A stretch of DNA of 64,000 bases from Sphingobacterium bovistauri (GTDB lineage: Bacteria; Bacteroidota; Bacteroidia; Sphingobacteriales; Sphingobacteriaceae), in the NCBI RefSeq assembly GCF_020295405.1, contig NZ_JADEYP010000003.1, positions 149,365-213,364 of the forward strand, given 5' to 3'. Shown here piece after piece: positions 35,371-44,407 of this stretch; position 1 is the stretch's first letter, and every line of letters begins with the position of its first letter. The position numbers were made by a program, and so were the translations under genes. Under the pieces are notes generated by a model. It searched no databases. It saw nothing but the letters and a program-made list of their open reading frames with translations, and was not told the origin of the DNA.

Positions 35371-35442
35371 TTTAGTAACACTTTGATTTTTTAACTATTT
35401 AGATGTTTTAAAATCCAGAAAAATAAATTCATAAACAATAAT

Positions 35443-36351
35443 ATGAAACTGAGTATTGTAACTATAAACTATAACAACTGTAAGGGGTTGCAAGATACTT
35501 TCGAAAGTGTTAAGAATCAGTTTTTTCATGATTTCGAATATATCGTTATTGATGGGGGATCATCTGATGGTAGTAAAGAAATCATTGAATCTAATTCTCA
35601 AATAATCAATTATTGGGTAAGTGAGAAAGATAGAGGAATCTATCATGCAATGAATAAAGGTATTTTGGCGTCTAATGGAGAATATTTGTTGTTTTTAAAT
35701 AGTGGAGATACTTTATATAATAACAAAGTTTTAGAGGAGGTAAATAGTTTATTGGCTGAAGATGACATAATATCAGGAAATATGGTGTCATTAAAGTCAA
35801 ATGGGATAATCGAAAACATATCTTCTCCTAAAGAAATGACATTTGAGGTGATGTATTTCAGCTCGCTAAGCCATCCATCGACATTCATTAAGAAAGAATT
35901 GTTCTTTTCTATTGGGATGTATGACGAAGAACTAAAAATAGTATCAGACTGGAAATGGTTTCTTTATGCGAAATTTTTACATAACGTAAGTTATAGGATG
36001 ATTGATAATGTAATTTCTAAATTTCGGGAAGATGGAATAAGTTCTGATTTTAATAATCAATCTAGAGCGAATTTAGAGAGACAAAAGACACTTCAAGAAT
36101 TTTTTAAAAATTATTGTAATGAAGGAGACTTTTTAATTAATTCTCTTGTCAATAATGAGGATACTAATCTTTTGATACCAATGTTGAAATCGCGAAATGA
36201 AGAGTTCAAAAAATATTTTAGTATTATTTTGTCTAACTATTCGAAAAGTACTACAACAATCTATAAGTATGATGATTTGGAAAGAAGTCGATTATTCAAA
36301 ATTTTCATGAGGTTAAACATTTTCTTAAAGTCATTAAAATCAACTCGATAA
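35443..36351 (+). CDS. GT2 family glycosyltransferase (WcaA-like)
   Basis: A 302-residue GT-A enzyme: LSIVTINYNNCKGLQDTFESVKNQ, YIVIDGGSSDGSKEII and LLFLNSGDTLY (the SGD variant of the DxD motif). HPSTFIKKELFFSIGMYDEE and IVSDWKWFLYAKF give the acceptor side with SDW, a common catalytic form in this subgroup. A 72-base AT-rich gap without recognisable signals precedes it. Confidence 0.85.
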   Translation: MKLSIVTINYNNCKGLQDTFESVKNQFFHDFEYIVIDGGSSDGSKEIIESNSQIINYWVSEKDRGIYHAMNKGILASNGEYLLFLNSGDTLYNNKVLEEVNSLLAEDDIISGNMVSLKSNGIIENISSPKEMTFEVMYFSSLSHPSTFIKKELFFSIGMYDEELKIVSDWKWFLYAKFLHNVSYRMIDNVISKFREDGISSDFNNQSRANLERQKTLQEFFKNYCNEGDFLINSLVNNEDTNLLIPMLKSRNEEFKKYFSIILSNYSKSTTTIYKYDDLERSRLFKIFMRLNIFLKSLKSTR

Positions 36352-36367
36352 TTGGCATTCATGAATT

Positions 36368-37288
36368 ATGAAAGTAACATTTGTACTTCCGGCCTATAAG
36401 GCGAAATTTTTGTACCAAGCTGTTGAAAGCATCGTAAATCAAACCTACAATGATTGGGAACTTATAGTTGTTGATGATTGTTCTCCGGAAGATTTAAAAC
36501 CAATTATTGATCGTTTTAGAGATTCTCGTATTCAATATTTCAGAAATGAAACAAATATAGGTGGTCAAAATTTAGTCTATCAATGGAATCATTCAATAAA
36601 ATATTCAACAGGGGAGTATACCATATTAGCTGCTGATGATGATCAATACGAACCGACATTTTTAGAAGAAATGTTAAAATTGGCTTTAAAATACCCAGAG
36701 TCTAATGTTATAAGAGCGCGAGTGAGGGTAATAGATGAGAATGGTGATATTATTGGTCTAGACGAAACAATTTCAGAGTACTGTAGTATTATTGAATATA
36801 TATATCATTGGTTGAGGGCTACAATAATAGTTTGTATTGGTAATTATATGTTTAAGACCGATATATTACAAGATAAAAAATTCATTGATTTTCCTAGTGC
36901 ATTTTGTTCTGATATAGCGTCGATTATAAATTTTGCCGATAATGGAGTAGTTAATTCGCCTAGTCTTCTATTTAGTTTTAGGGTGTCAACAATTCACTTA
37001 TCGAGTAATATGGGTAAGCTAGCGGACAAATTAGATGCGAATAATCAATTCTATAAATGGTTATTAGATTTAAAGATGCCAGAAGTTACGAGCGTAGAAG
37101 AGGATTTTTTATTACAGCAAATTTCTAGGGAAAATTTACTTGACAAGTGCAAGTATGATTACTATAATCAGATTTTTAAACATTTAGCTATTAATGAGTT
37201 GGGGTTTTTAGCTGATTTTGAATTATTATCTAATAAGGATAAATTTAGAATGATAGTACGATATTTCTTTGATAAGGTTTTTAAATAA
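36368..37288 (+). CDS. GT2 family glycosyltransferase
   Basis: A 306-residue GT-A enzyme. VTFVLPAYKAKFLYQAVESIVNQTYNDWELIVVDDCSPED covers the nucleotide site and YTILAADDDQYEPTFLEEM the DxD region. The second half (FPSAFCSDIASIINFADNG) holds the SD acceptor motif. Substrates are unknown. Confidence 0.83.
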   Translation: MKVTFVLPAYKAKFLYQAVESIVNQTYNDWELIVVDDCSPEDLKPIIDRFRDSRIQYFRNETNIGGQNLVYQWNHSIKYSTGEYTILAADDDQYEPTFLEEMLKLALKYPESNVIRARVRVIDENGDIIGLDETISEYCSIIEYIYHWLRATIIVCIGNYMFKTDILQDKKFIDFPSAFCSDIASIINFADNGVVNSPSLLFSFRVSTIHLSSNMGKLADKLDANNQFYKWLLDLKMPEVTSVEEDFLLQQISRENLLDKCKYDYYNQIFKHLAINELGFLADFELLSNKDKFRMIVRYFFDKVFK

Positions 37289-37315
37289 GGAATTAGGTCA
37301 TTATATAAAGTAGAG

Positions 37316-38251
37316 ATGAGTATATTAAACCAAAATATTCCTGTTGTAATTGCTTTCACGCCTAACTATTTTGTTCCAGCCTGTGTTACGCTAAAGTCTA
37401 TATTGGATAATTCTAGTGACTTGGATAAATATAAGGTATATTGTTTATTGACCGAAGAACTGGCAAGTCAATACAAAGAATTATTGTGTGTACTCGGAGG
37501 GAGTAGGATGGAGTTTGCATATATTAATATGACAGGTAAATTAGAAGGAATTTATATCGATGAAAGATACACTATTGCAGCATCATTTCGATTAGTTTTG
37601 GCGGAATTATTACCTCATATTGATAGAGTAATTTATTTGGATTGTGATATTATAGTCAGGCAAAATCTAGCTGTTCTTTATAATTCAATTGAATTAGGAG
37701 ATAATTATATGGCCGTGATATTTGAATCACCTCTAGCTCATCAATTTTCATATATTGAAAAATTAGGTTTAAAATGGAATGAATATTTTAATTCTGGCTT
37801 TTTAGTGATGAATCTAAAACAGTTGAGAGTTGATAATATGTCTGAGCAATTTATTGAGGCATCTAAAGAGGAAGGTTTGCAATTTCCAGATCAGGATGTA
37901 CTCAACAAATTGTGTAAGGGAAAGACAGTTGGACTAAGCCCAAAATATAATGGTATTCGTACATTTTTATTACCACAATTTAAAGATGAATTCTTAAAAT
38001 TATATTCATTGAAAGATTGGGTCGATGTACAGCGGTATTCAAATATTCATTATACAGGAGGAAAGCCATGGGATATCATGGCTGTTAAGTTTGAGTATTG
38101 GTGGAAATATTTCGATCGATTACCTCGAGAAATTAAGATGGGTTTTCCGATAAAGAAATCGTTATATTTTCTTTCCTGTATCAAAAGAAATGCACTCGGA
38201 AAATGGGTAATTAATGCGGGATCTAATCTTTTGAGATGGATTAAATATTAG
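37316..38251 (+). CDS. GT8 family glycosyltransferase
   Basis: A 311-residue retaining GT-A enzyme of the LgtC/GT8 type. IPVVIAFTPNYFVPACVTLKS opens the fold, RVIYLDCDIIVRQNL carries the DxD, YFNSGFLVMNLKQLR and FPDQDVLNKLCKG follow, and NIHYTGGKPWDI holds the late His. GT8 members commonly use UDP-Gal or UDP-Glc. A hairpin-bearing gap of about 110 bases follows. Confidence 0.88.
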   Translation: MSILNQNIPVVIAFTPNYFVPACVTLKSILDNSSDLDKYKVYCLLTEELASQYKELLCVLGGSRMEFAYINMTGKLEGIYIDERYTIAASFRLVLAELLPHIDRVIYLDCDIIVRQNLAVLYNSIELGDNYMAVIFESPLAHQFSYIEKLGLKWNEYFNSGFLVMNLKQLRVDNMSEQFIEASKEEGLQFPDQDVLNKLCKGKTVGLSPKYNGIRTFLLPQFKDEFLKLYSLKDWVDVQRYSNIHYTGGKPWDIMAVKFEYWWKYFDRLPREIKMGFPIKKSLYFLSCIKRNALGKWVINAGSNLLRWIKY

Positions 38252-38270
38252 GGCTCGATTAAGCCTTAAT

Positions 38271-38307
38271 CAAGCTTATCTATCATTACTTTTTACAGAT
38301 AAGCTTG
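38271..38307 (+). other. Perfect 11-bp hairpin between glycosyltransferase genes
   Basis: CAAGCTTATCT at 38271-38281 pairs with 38297-38307 around a 15-base loop. No T-run follows, so it is a poor intrinsic terminator. It may be an RNA-stability element or a joint between two gene blocks. The rest of the 112-base gap shows no promoter box. Confidence 0.5.
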
Positions 38308-38363
38308 GTGAATTATTTTCAATTCATCATAAGGGAATAATTGATTTAGTATAAGACTAAGTT

Positions 38364-39281
38364 ATGGAAAAACTAAAAGTTTGGATTTGGAGGTTGTTGA
38401 ATTATAATAAAATTCATAAGCCTTATGCGGCTTCATCAGAGGAGAGAGAATCGTTGGTTATCATGAAGTCTATTGATACAATTGACCATATATTGGAGAA
38501 TAATATATCTATAAGTCGTTTTGGTGATGGTGAATTTCAAATGATGCATCATTATTTGAATAATGGAGATGAAAAGACGTTTAATGTAGATTCTTTTCAG
38601 CAATATAATCAGAAATTGGCAATGCGATTGATAGATGTATTTAAGTCAGATACTGCAAATCATTTGGTTTGTATTCCTTATGCACTTAAAGATTCTCGCG
38701 TTAGTCGCTTGGGGACGAGGCTTTTTTGGGAGAGAGAATGGAATTTTAGGAAGCAATTTTTACAAAAGTTAAATCTAAATAGAGTGTTTGGAGATACAAA
38801 CTTTACGAGATTCTATCTTGATCGATTAGATATTTTAAACTATCCAGAATATATTTCTAAATTAAAGGAAATATGGGATAATAGAAATATACTAATTATT
38901 GAAGGAGAATATTCGAGATTAGGAGTTAATAATGATCTCTTCTCTAATGCGAACAGTATTCAAAGGGTTCTTTGTCCAGCTATAAATGCATTTGAAAAAT
39001 ACGATGAAATTCTTTCTTCTATGAAAAATCAATCAAAAGATAAATTGGTGTTGATAGCCTTGGGGCATACAGCAACTGTATTAGCTTATGATATTTGTTT
39101 ATTAGGGAATCAAGCCTTGGATATCGGACATATAGATGTCGAATACGAATGGTATAAGATAAAAGCTAAATCAAAAGTTCGTATACCTAACAAATATGTT
39201 AATGAGGTAAAAGAAGGACGTATGACTGAGGATATTGAGGATCAATTATATAAAAGTCAAATAATTAAAGTGATTAATTGA
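38364..39281 (+). CDS. GT-D fold glycosyltransferase (DUF1792), copy 1
   Basis: A 305-residue DUF1792 protein. ISISRFGDGEFQMM near residue 55 is the diagnostic block with the catalytic-site Asp/Glu, and LVLIALGHTATVLAYDI with ALDIGHIDVEYEWYK closes the domain. The GT-D fold was defined on streptococcal serine-rich-repeat glycosylation enzymes that extend O-glycans from UDP-sugars. A paralogue with the same motifs is at 40143, and a GT14 gene lies between them. Its last base is the first base of the GT14 start codon. Confidence 0.85.
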   Translation: MEKLKVWIWRLLNYNKIHKPYAASSEERESLVIMKSIDTIDHILENNISISRFGDGEFQMMHHYLNNGDEKTFNVDSFQQYNQKLAMRLIDVFKSDTANHLVCIPYALKDSRVSRLGTRLFWEREWNFRKQFLQKLNLNRVFGDTNFTRFYLDRLDILNYPEYISKLKEIWDNRNILIIEGEYSRLGVNNDLFSNANSIQRVLCPAINAFEKYDEILSSMKNQSKDKLVLIALGHTATVLAYDICLLGNQALDIGHIDVEYEWYKIKAKSKVRIPNKYVNEVKEGRMTEDIEDQLYKSQIIKVIN

Positions 39282-40150
39282 TGAGTTCAAAGCATGCTTT
39301 TTTAATTATTGCTCATCATGAATTTGAGGTTCTTCAAAAGCTAATAGAAGCAATAGATGATTCTCGGAATGATATTTATATTCATTTTGATGAAAGAGTA
39401 AATGTGCTCCCCGTCTTGAGAGTTAAGCAGGCGAAGCTATATGTTTTAGAAAATCGAAAATCAATTTATTGGGGAGATTTTTCTCAAATTGAGGTAGAAT
39501 TACTATTACTTCGCGAATCAAGCAATAACAAGACATATCTTTATTATCATATTTTATCTGGAGTTGACATGGTCCTTTGGGGAATGTCTAGATTTCATGA
39601 TTTTTTTGTTCGAAACTCAGGAAAGGAATTTATTGGTTTCTCAACATATGATTATCGAAATGAAGTAGAGAAAAAAGTACAATTGTATCATTTGTTCCCT
39701 AAGAATTTCAGAAATGATAATTTTATGTTTAAGATTGTTAGATCTACATACATTAGGCTTCAAATATTATTTCGATTAAAAAGAAATGAAGGGGTTAATT
39801 TTAAAAAAGGAACAAATTGGGTTAGTATCACTGATCCATTTGTGACTTATATTCTTTCAGAGACCGAGACAATTGATTCCTTATATAGATATACATTCTG
39901 TGCAGATGAAATTTATAAGCATACCTTGTGTTGGAATTCTTCATTTCGAGAGAATATTTTTAATGTAGCTGATGAGGGAAATGGTTCATTAAGGATGGTG
40001 AAGTGGAAAAATGGACAAATAGAGGATTGGTCTTTAGATGAATTTGAGAAACTAATTAATTCTGGGAAAATTTTTGCCAGAAAATTTGTCAATAGTGATA
40101 TTGAACTAGTCGATCATATTCTTAATAAAATACAACAAGAGCATGATTAA
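39281..40150 (+). CDS. GT14-like core-2/I-branching family glycosyltransferase
   Basis: A 289-residue protein: HAFLIIAHHEFEVLQKLIEAI, DIYIHFDERVNVLPV, SIYWGDFSQIEVELLLLRES and YYHILSGVDMVLWGM are the standard series of the bacterial beta-1,6-GlcNAc-transferase-like GT14 family. CADEIYKHTLCWNSSF holds the DE(x) catalytic region. The start is ATG 39281, overlapping the TGA of the GT-D gene by one base; a TTG codon before it is unneeded. It probably adds a branch sugar. Confidence 0.85.
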   Translation: MSSKHAFLIIAHHEFEVLQKLIEAIDDSRNDIYIHFDERVNVLPVLRVKQAKLYVLENRKSIYWGDFSQIEVELLLLRESSNNKTYLYYHILSGVDMVLWGMSRFHDFFVRNSGKEFIGFSTYDYRNEVEKKVQLYHLFPKNFRNDNFMFKIVRSTYIRLQILFRLKRNEGVNFKKGTNWVSITDPFVTYILSETETIDSLYRYTFCADEIYKHTLCWNSSFRENIFNVADEGNGSLRMVKWKNGQIEDWSLDEFEKLINSGKIFARKFVNSDIELVDHILNKIQQEHD

Positions 40151-41021
40151 TTATTTAAGAAGAGTTTATGTTGAAATTAGGTATCATCTTTATAAAATAA
40201 TATATCCTTACCCACATATATATTCTATTTTTGAAACTTTAGATTTTGTATTGATATCTAAAAAATCTATTGCACGGTTTGGTGATGGAGAGTTTCATAT
40301 GTTGGGAAATTCGGAGGATTTGGGATTTCAGAAAATGGATGAAAAGCTAGCAACAAGGCTTAAAGATGTATTAAATAATTCGAATGATGATTGTATCGTC
40401 GCATTACCTGGTGGCATTTATAGTATTAGAGGGCTTAATAAAGTAGCGTCTTATTTTTGGAAACAATTTTATGTATTTCATTATCCTAGATATGCTAATT
40501 TATTAAATGTTAATCAAAAATATTATAACGCTAGCTTTACACGGCCTTACATAGATTTTGCTAACAAACAGCACTCGGCGTCGTATTTTCAAAAGCTCAA
40601 AGGGGTCTGGAATAATCAAAAAGTATTGATTGTCGAAGGTGAGAATAGTCGTTTGGGGGTTGGTAATGATTTATTTGATAATGTTAAAGAACTAAGGCGT
40701 ATTGTTACATTGTCAACGAATGCGTTTCAATTATACGACAAACTCTTTGAGGCAACAAAATCCATTGTCATGGAATATGATTTAGTATTGATAGCCTTGG
40801 GGCCTACAGCGACGGTACTAGCATATGATTTATCAAAGCTTGGAGTCTGGGCTATTGATATAGGACATATAGATGTTGAATATGAATGGTTTTTAAGAGG
40901 GGTAGATGAGAAGGTGGCAATTGAGGGAAAGCATGTCAATGAATTTTCTTACCATATTAAAGATACGGACTGTCTTGACATTAATTATCAATCCCAAATT
41001 ATTAATAGGTTATTGAATTGA
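40143..41021 (+). CDS. GT-D fold glycosyltransferase (DUF1792), copy 2
   Basis: A 292-residue paralogue of the gene at 38364. The same landmarks are present: KSIARFGDGEFHML, KVLIVEGENSRLGVGNDLFD and LGPTATVLAYDLSKLG with AIDIGHIDVEYEWFL. It starts eight bases inside the GT14 gene. Copy 1 has GHTATV where this one has GPTATV, and the mid-regions differ clearly, so they are diverged and probably act on different acceptors. Confidence 0.85.
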   Translation: MINYLRRVYVEIRYHLYKIIYPYPHIYSIFETLDFVLISKKSIARFGDGEFHMLGNSEDLGFQKMDEKLATRLKDVLNNSNDDCIVALPGGIYSIRGLNKVASYFWKQFYVFHYPRYANLLNVNQKYYNASFTRPYIDFANKQHSASYFQKLKGVWNNQKVLIVEGENSRLGVGNDLFDNVKELRRIVTLSTNAFQLYDKLFEATKSIVMEYDLVLIALGPTATVLAYDLSKLGVWAIDIGHIDVEYEWFLRGVDEKVAIEGKHVNEFSYHIKDTDCLDINYQSQIINRLLN

Positions 41022-41022
41022 T

Positions 41023-42009
41023 ATGATGGAACCTTTAGTGTCAATAATAATTCCAGTTTACAACGCTTCGAAGACATTGTCATTGACACTGGAAAGTCTC
41101 CGAGGGCAGACGTATAAACAGCTCGAATTAATTTTTGTGAACGACGCAAGTACAGATGATAGTTTATTTTTGTTAAATGAGTTTAAAGAGAATCTTTTAA
41201 CATCATCAGTGAAAATTGTGAATCATGTTGAAAATCAAGGAGTCGCATGTGCTCGTAATACAGGATTAGCCAATTCAACTGGAAAATATATTTATTTTAT
41301 AGATGCAGATGATTATATGAGCGAAAATACAATTCATATCATGTTAGATGCGGCAGAGAAAGAAGATTTGGATATTGTAGGTTGTAATTGGTATCTATCA
41401 TTTAAACAAAACAGTCGTAAAATGTCACAACCAAATTTCAAAAATGGTATGGAGGCCGTCGAATTAATGTTAACGGGTCAGATGCGCTGGAATCTCTGGT
41501 TGTTTTTAATTAGAAGGGAATTATTTGTTAAATATAACATTGGTTTTCTGCCCAAAATGAATATGGGGGAAGATGCAATGATGATGACTAAGCTATTTTA
41601 TTATTCAAATAGGGTTAAATTAATTAACGAATTTTTATATCATTATAATCAGAATGTTGATTCTTCATTGACAAAGACATATTCAGAACAGAACTTTTTT
41701 GAGGTATCATCAAATGTTGAAGAGATTGAAAAATTTGTTCTGAGAAATGATTTTCCACAACATATTAAGAATTCAATTAATTTTTTTAAATTAAACATCA
41801 AACTTCCACTTTTGGTTTCTTACAATAGGACGAATTATGAGCGCTGGAACACTTGGTACGTCGAATCTAACTCTCATATATTCAAAAACCCATATAGCAC
41901 TTGGAGAACTAAGTTCTTAGAGTGGGCATGTGTGAATAAAATGTATGTTTTAATTGATATATATTATTTGGTTGTAATAAAAATGGTTTACGGTGTTATT
42001 TATAGATAA
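41023..42009 (+). CDS. GT2 family glycosyltransferase
   Basis: A 328-residue GT-A enzyme: VSIIIPVYNASKTLSLTLESL, LIFVNDASTDDSLFLL and IYFIDADDYMSENT (DxD). MNMGEDAMMMTKLFYYSNR has the catalytic GED. The C-terminal 60 residues are rich in Trp and Tyr and may sit at the membrane. Two ATG codons open the frame. It is followed with a one-base overlap by the Wzy-like gene. Confidence 0.85.
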   Translation: MMEPLVSIIIPVYNASKTLSLTLESLRGQTYKQLELIFVNDASTDDSLFLLNEFKENLLTSSVKIVNHVENQGVACARNTGLANSTGKYIYFIDADDYMSENTIHIMLDAAEKEDLDIVGCNWYLSFKQNSRKMSQPNFKNGMEAVELMLTGQMRWNLWLFLIRRELFVKYNIGFLPKMNMGEDAMMMTKLFYYSNRVKLINEFLYHYNQNVDSSLTKTYSEQNFFEVSSNVEEIEKFVLRNDFPQHIKNSINFFKLNIKLPLLVSYNRTNYERWNTWYVESNSHIFKNPYSTWRTKFLEWACVNKMYVLIDIYYLVVIKMVYGVIYR

Positions 42010-43280
42010 TGATTAAAAATGTAATACTATATATTTTTGTAGGATTGATGGTAAGTTTGTATTTCTTCCCGATTGGATTTACATTTTTACCAAGTAATAT
42101 AAATTCAAAGAACTTAATTGCATTAATCGGATTAATTTTGGCAGTATTGCACGCTGCTCAAAATCGTGCTCTTCAAATTAATAAGGATATCTTAGGAGCT
42201 ATCTTTATCGTAATTTGTTATTGCATTGTTGGGTATGTGTCGGTTGATCTTAATAATACGCAGGATTATTCGTACGCTAATTATTTCGTTAGTTTTACTG
42301 TTTGGACTTTTGGGGCATATTTTGTTTGCTCATTGATAAATTTTGCACATGGAGATTTTAATATAAGACTTTTAGTAGTTTATTTAGCTTACGTTGGTAT
42401 TTTTCAATGTGTAAGTGCCTTTCTAATAAATGAAATACCTATAGTGAAAAGCTTGGTTAATTCATTTGTGGAACAAGGTCAGTTCTTTTTGGAAGATATA
42501 AGACGGTGGTATGGAGTTGGAGCTTCACTTGATTCAGGAGGGGTGAGATTTTGTATAATATTAATTCTTATAGCAGGCTTGTTAGTAAAAGATGAAATAG
42601 TTCGGTCCAGCCCATTTCTTCTGATTAGTTTGGTCTCTAGTTTTTTTGTAATAATAATTGTGGGAAATATTATTTCTCGAACAACCTCTGTAGGATCGGT
42701 TATAGCCATCTTATATTTATTGTTAAATACAGGTATGGTTAGGAAATTGATACCAGTAAAAACAATTAGATTTAATATTTCACTTCTGGTTTTAACAGGC
42801 TTATTTGCCCTTCTTGCAATTTATTTGTCTCAAATTGATGATTCATTTTATAAAAATATGCGTTTTGCGTTTGAGGGTTTTTTTAATTACATAGAAACAG
42901 GTGAATGGAGAACAGATTCAACGGATAAGTTAGATGATAATATGTGGATATGGCCTACAGATACTAAAACCTGGATTATTGGCTCTGGAAAGTTCGAGGG
43001 TTTTATTTATGGAACTGATATAGGATATTGTAGACATATTTTATATAATGGTATTATTGGGATATCAATTTTTTCAATATTATTTTTGTATTGTTTTGTT
43101 GTGTTTGCAAATAGGTATAACAAATATACAATAGTGTTCTTTATGTTATTATGCCTTGGCTTTATAATTTGGATTAAAGTTTCAACTGATATTTATCAGA
43201 TTTGGGCAATGCTATTTGTGATGACTTTAATTGAAAAACCGGACAACAAGAGTTTATTATTAGCATCTGATAAAAAGTGA
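42009..43280 (+). CDS. Wzy/O-antigen ligase-like membrane protein
   Basis: A 423-residue membrane protein with about 11 spans and a periplasmic loop around residues 285-340 (WRTDSTDKLDDNMWIWPTDTKTWIIGSG). That loop is where Wzy_C proteins carry their conserved segment, but the PHN motif seen in the protein at 10311 is missing (YCRHILYNG is at the equivalent place). It could polymerise the region B repeat. Polymerase is preferred over ligase because of the place within the glycosyltransferase run; confidence is moderate. Confidence 0.6.
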   Translation: MIKNVILYIFVGLMVSLYFFPIGFTFLPSNINSKNLIALIGLILAVLHAAQNRALQINKDILGAIFIVICYCIVGYVSVDLNNTQDYSYANYFVSFTVWTFGAYFVCSLINFAHGDFNIRLLVVYLAYVGIFQCVSAFLINEIPIVKSLVNSFVEQGQFFLEDIRRWYGVGASLDSGGVRFCIILILIAGLLVKDEIVRSSPFLLISLVSSFFVIIIVGNIISRTTSVGSVIAILYLLLNTGMVRKLIPVKTIRFNISLLVLTGLFALLAIYLSQIDDSFYKNMRFAFEGFFNYIETGEWRTDSTDKLDDNMWIWPTDTKTWIIGSGKFEGFIYGTDIGYCRHILYNGIIGISIFSILFLYCFVVFANRYNKYTIVFFMLLCLGFIIWIKVSTDIYQIWAMLFVMTLIEKPDNKSLLLASDKK

Positions 43281-44407
43281 GAATCTTATATACGATCCTT
43301 GGAACATTCAATTCTGGTGGTATGGAAAGGGTGTTGGCAAATAAGGCAAATTACCTTGCCAGATTGGGGTATGAAGTAATCATTATTACAACAGATCAAA
43401 AGAATAGGAAACCCTATTTCGATATGGACGAATCTATACAACACATAGATTTAGGCATTAATTATACTGATGATATTTCGAAGAATATTTTCTCAAGAAC
43501 GGTTTCCTATCTGCGCAAAAGATATTTACATAAAGCTCGAATTGGGGCTGTTTTGAACCAATTTAGACCATCTATAACTATCTCTATGTTTGATAATGAT
43601 GTTGCTTTCATCACTGATATCAAAGACGGCAGCAAGAAAATAGTAGAAATACACTTCTCAAGATTTAAAAGACTACAATATAATAGATCTGGAATCTGGA
43701 AGGTAATCAATTCTTACAGAAGTAAAATGGATTCAAATATTGTTAAAAAATTTGATCGATTTGTTGTATTGACCGAAGAAGATAAGGGGTATTGGGGAAA
43801 ATTATCAAATATTCAGGTCATACCAAATGCGAATTCTTTTGAATCAAATGAACAGTCAATTTTAGAGAATAAACAAGTGATGGCAGTTGGTCGCTTTGAT
43901 TACCAAAAGGGTTTTGACGAATTAATTGAAATTTGGGCTAAAGTAGCAGAAACTTTTCCTGAGTGGAAATTAAATATATATGGTCAGGGTCCATTAAGAG
44001 ATCAATATCAGGCGTTAATAAATTTATTAGGTTTATCAGATAAAGTGTTTCTTAATCAGCCGCAGAAAGATATAAAATTAATTTATTTGGAGCATTCGGT
44101 GTTAGCTATGACCTCTAGGTATGAGGGCTTACCTATGGTTTTATTAGAGGGGCAAGTATGCGGACTTCCGATGGTATCCTACGCTTGTAAGTGTGGGCCA
44201 AGCGACATTATTCGGGATGGTGTTAATGGATATTTGGTGGAGGAAGAAGATAAAAATGCCTTTGCGCAAAAATTAATAGCTGTAATGCAAGATAAATCTT
44301 TACGACAAAGTATGGGGAGGTCTTCGTATAATAATTCCAAAAATTTTGAGGTAGAAAAGATTATGCAGAAATGGATCACTCTTTTCGATGAGATAATAAA
44401 GGAATAA
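43277..44407 (+). CDS. GT4 family glycosyltransferase
   Basis: A 376-residue GT-B enzyme. ILYTILGTFNSGGMERVLANKANYLARLGYEVIIIT is the acceptor half, and QVMAVGRFDYQKGFDELIEIWAKV with MTSRYEGLPMVLLEGQVCGLPMVSY is the donor half with the E-x7-E motif. The start is a GTG that overlaps the stop of the previous gene (GTGA); no nearby in-frame ATG competes. It probably transfers a hexose or HexNAc with retention. Confidence 0.88.
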   Translation: MRILYTILGTFNSGGMERVLANKANYLARLGYEVIIITTDQKNRKPYFDMDESIQHIDLGINYTDDISKNIFSRTVSYLRKRYLHKARIGAVLNQFRPSITISMFDNDVAFITDIKDGSKKIVEIHFSRFKRLQYNRSGIWKVINSYRSKMDSNIVKKFDRFVVLTEEDKGYWGKLSNIQVIPNANSFESNEQSILENKQVMAVGRFDYQKGFDELIEIWAKVAETFPEWKLNIYGQGPLRDQYQALINLLGLSDKVFLNQPQKDIKLIYLEHSVLAMTSRYEGLPMVLLEGQVCGLPMVSYACKCGPSDIIRDGVNGYLVEEEDKNAFAQKLIAVMQDKSLRQSMGRSSYNNSKNFEVEKIMQKWITLFDEIIKE

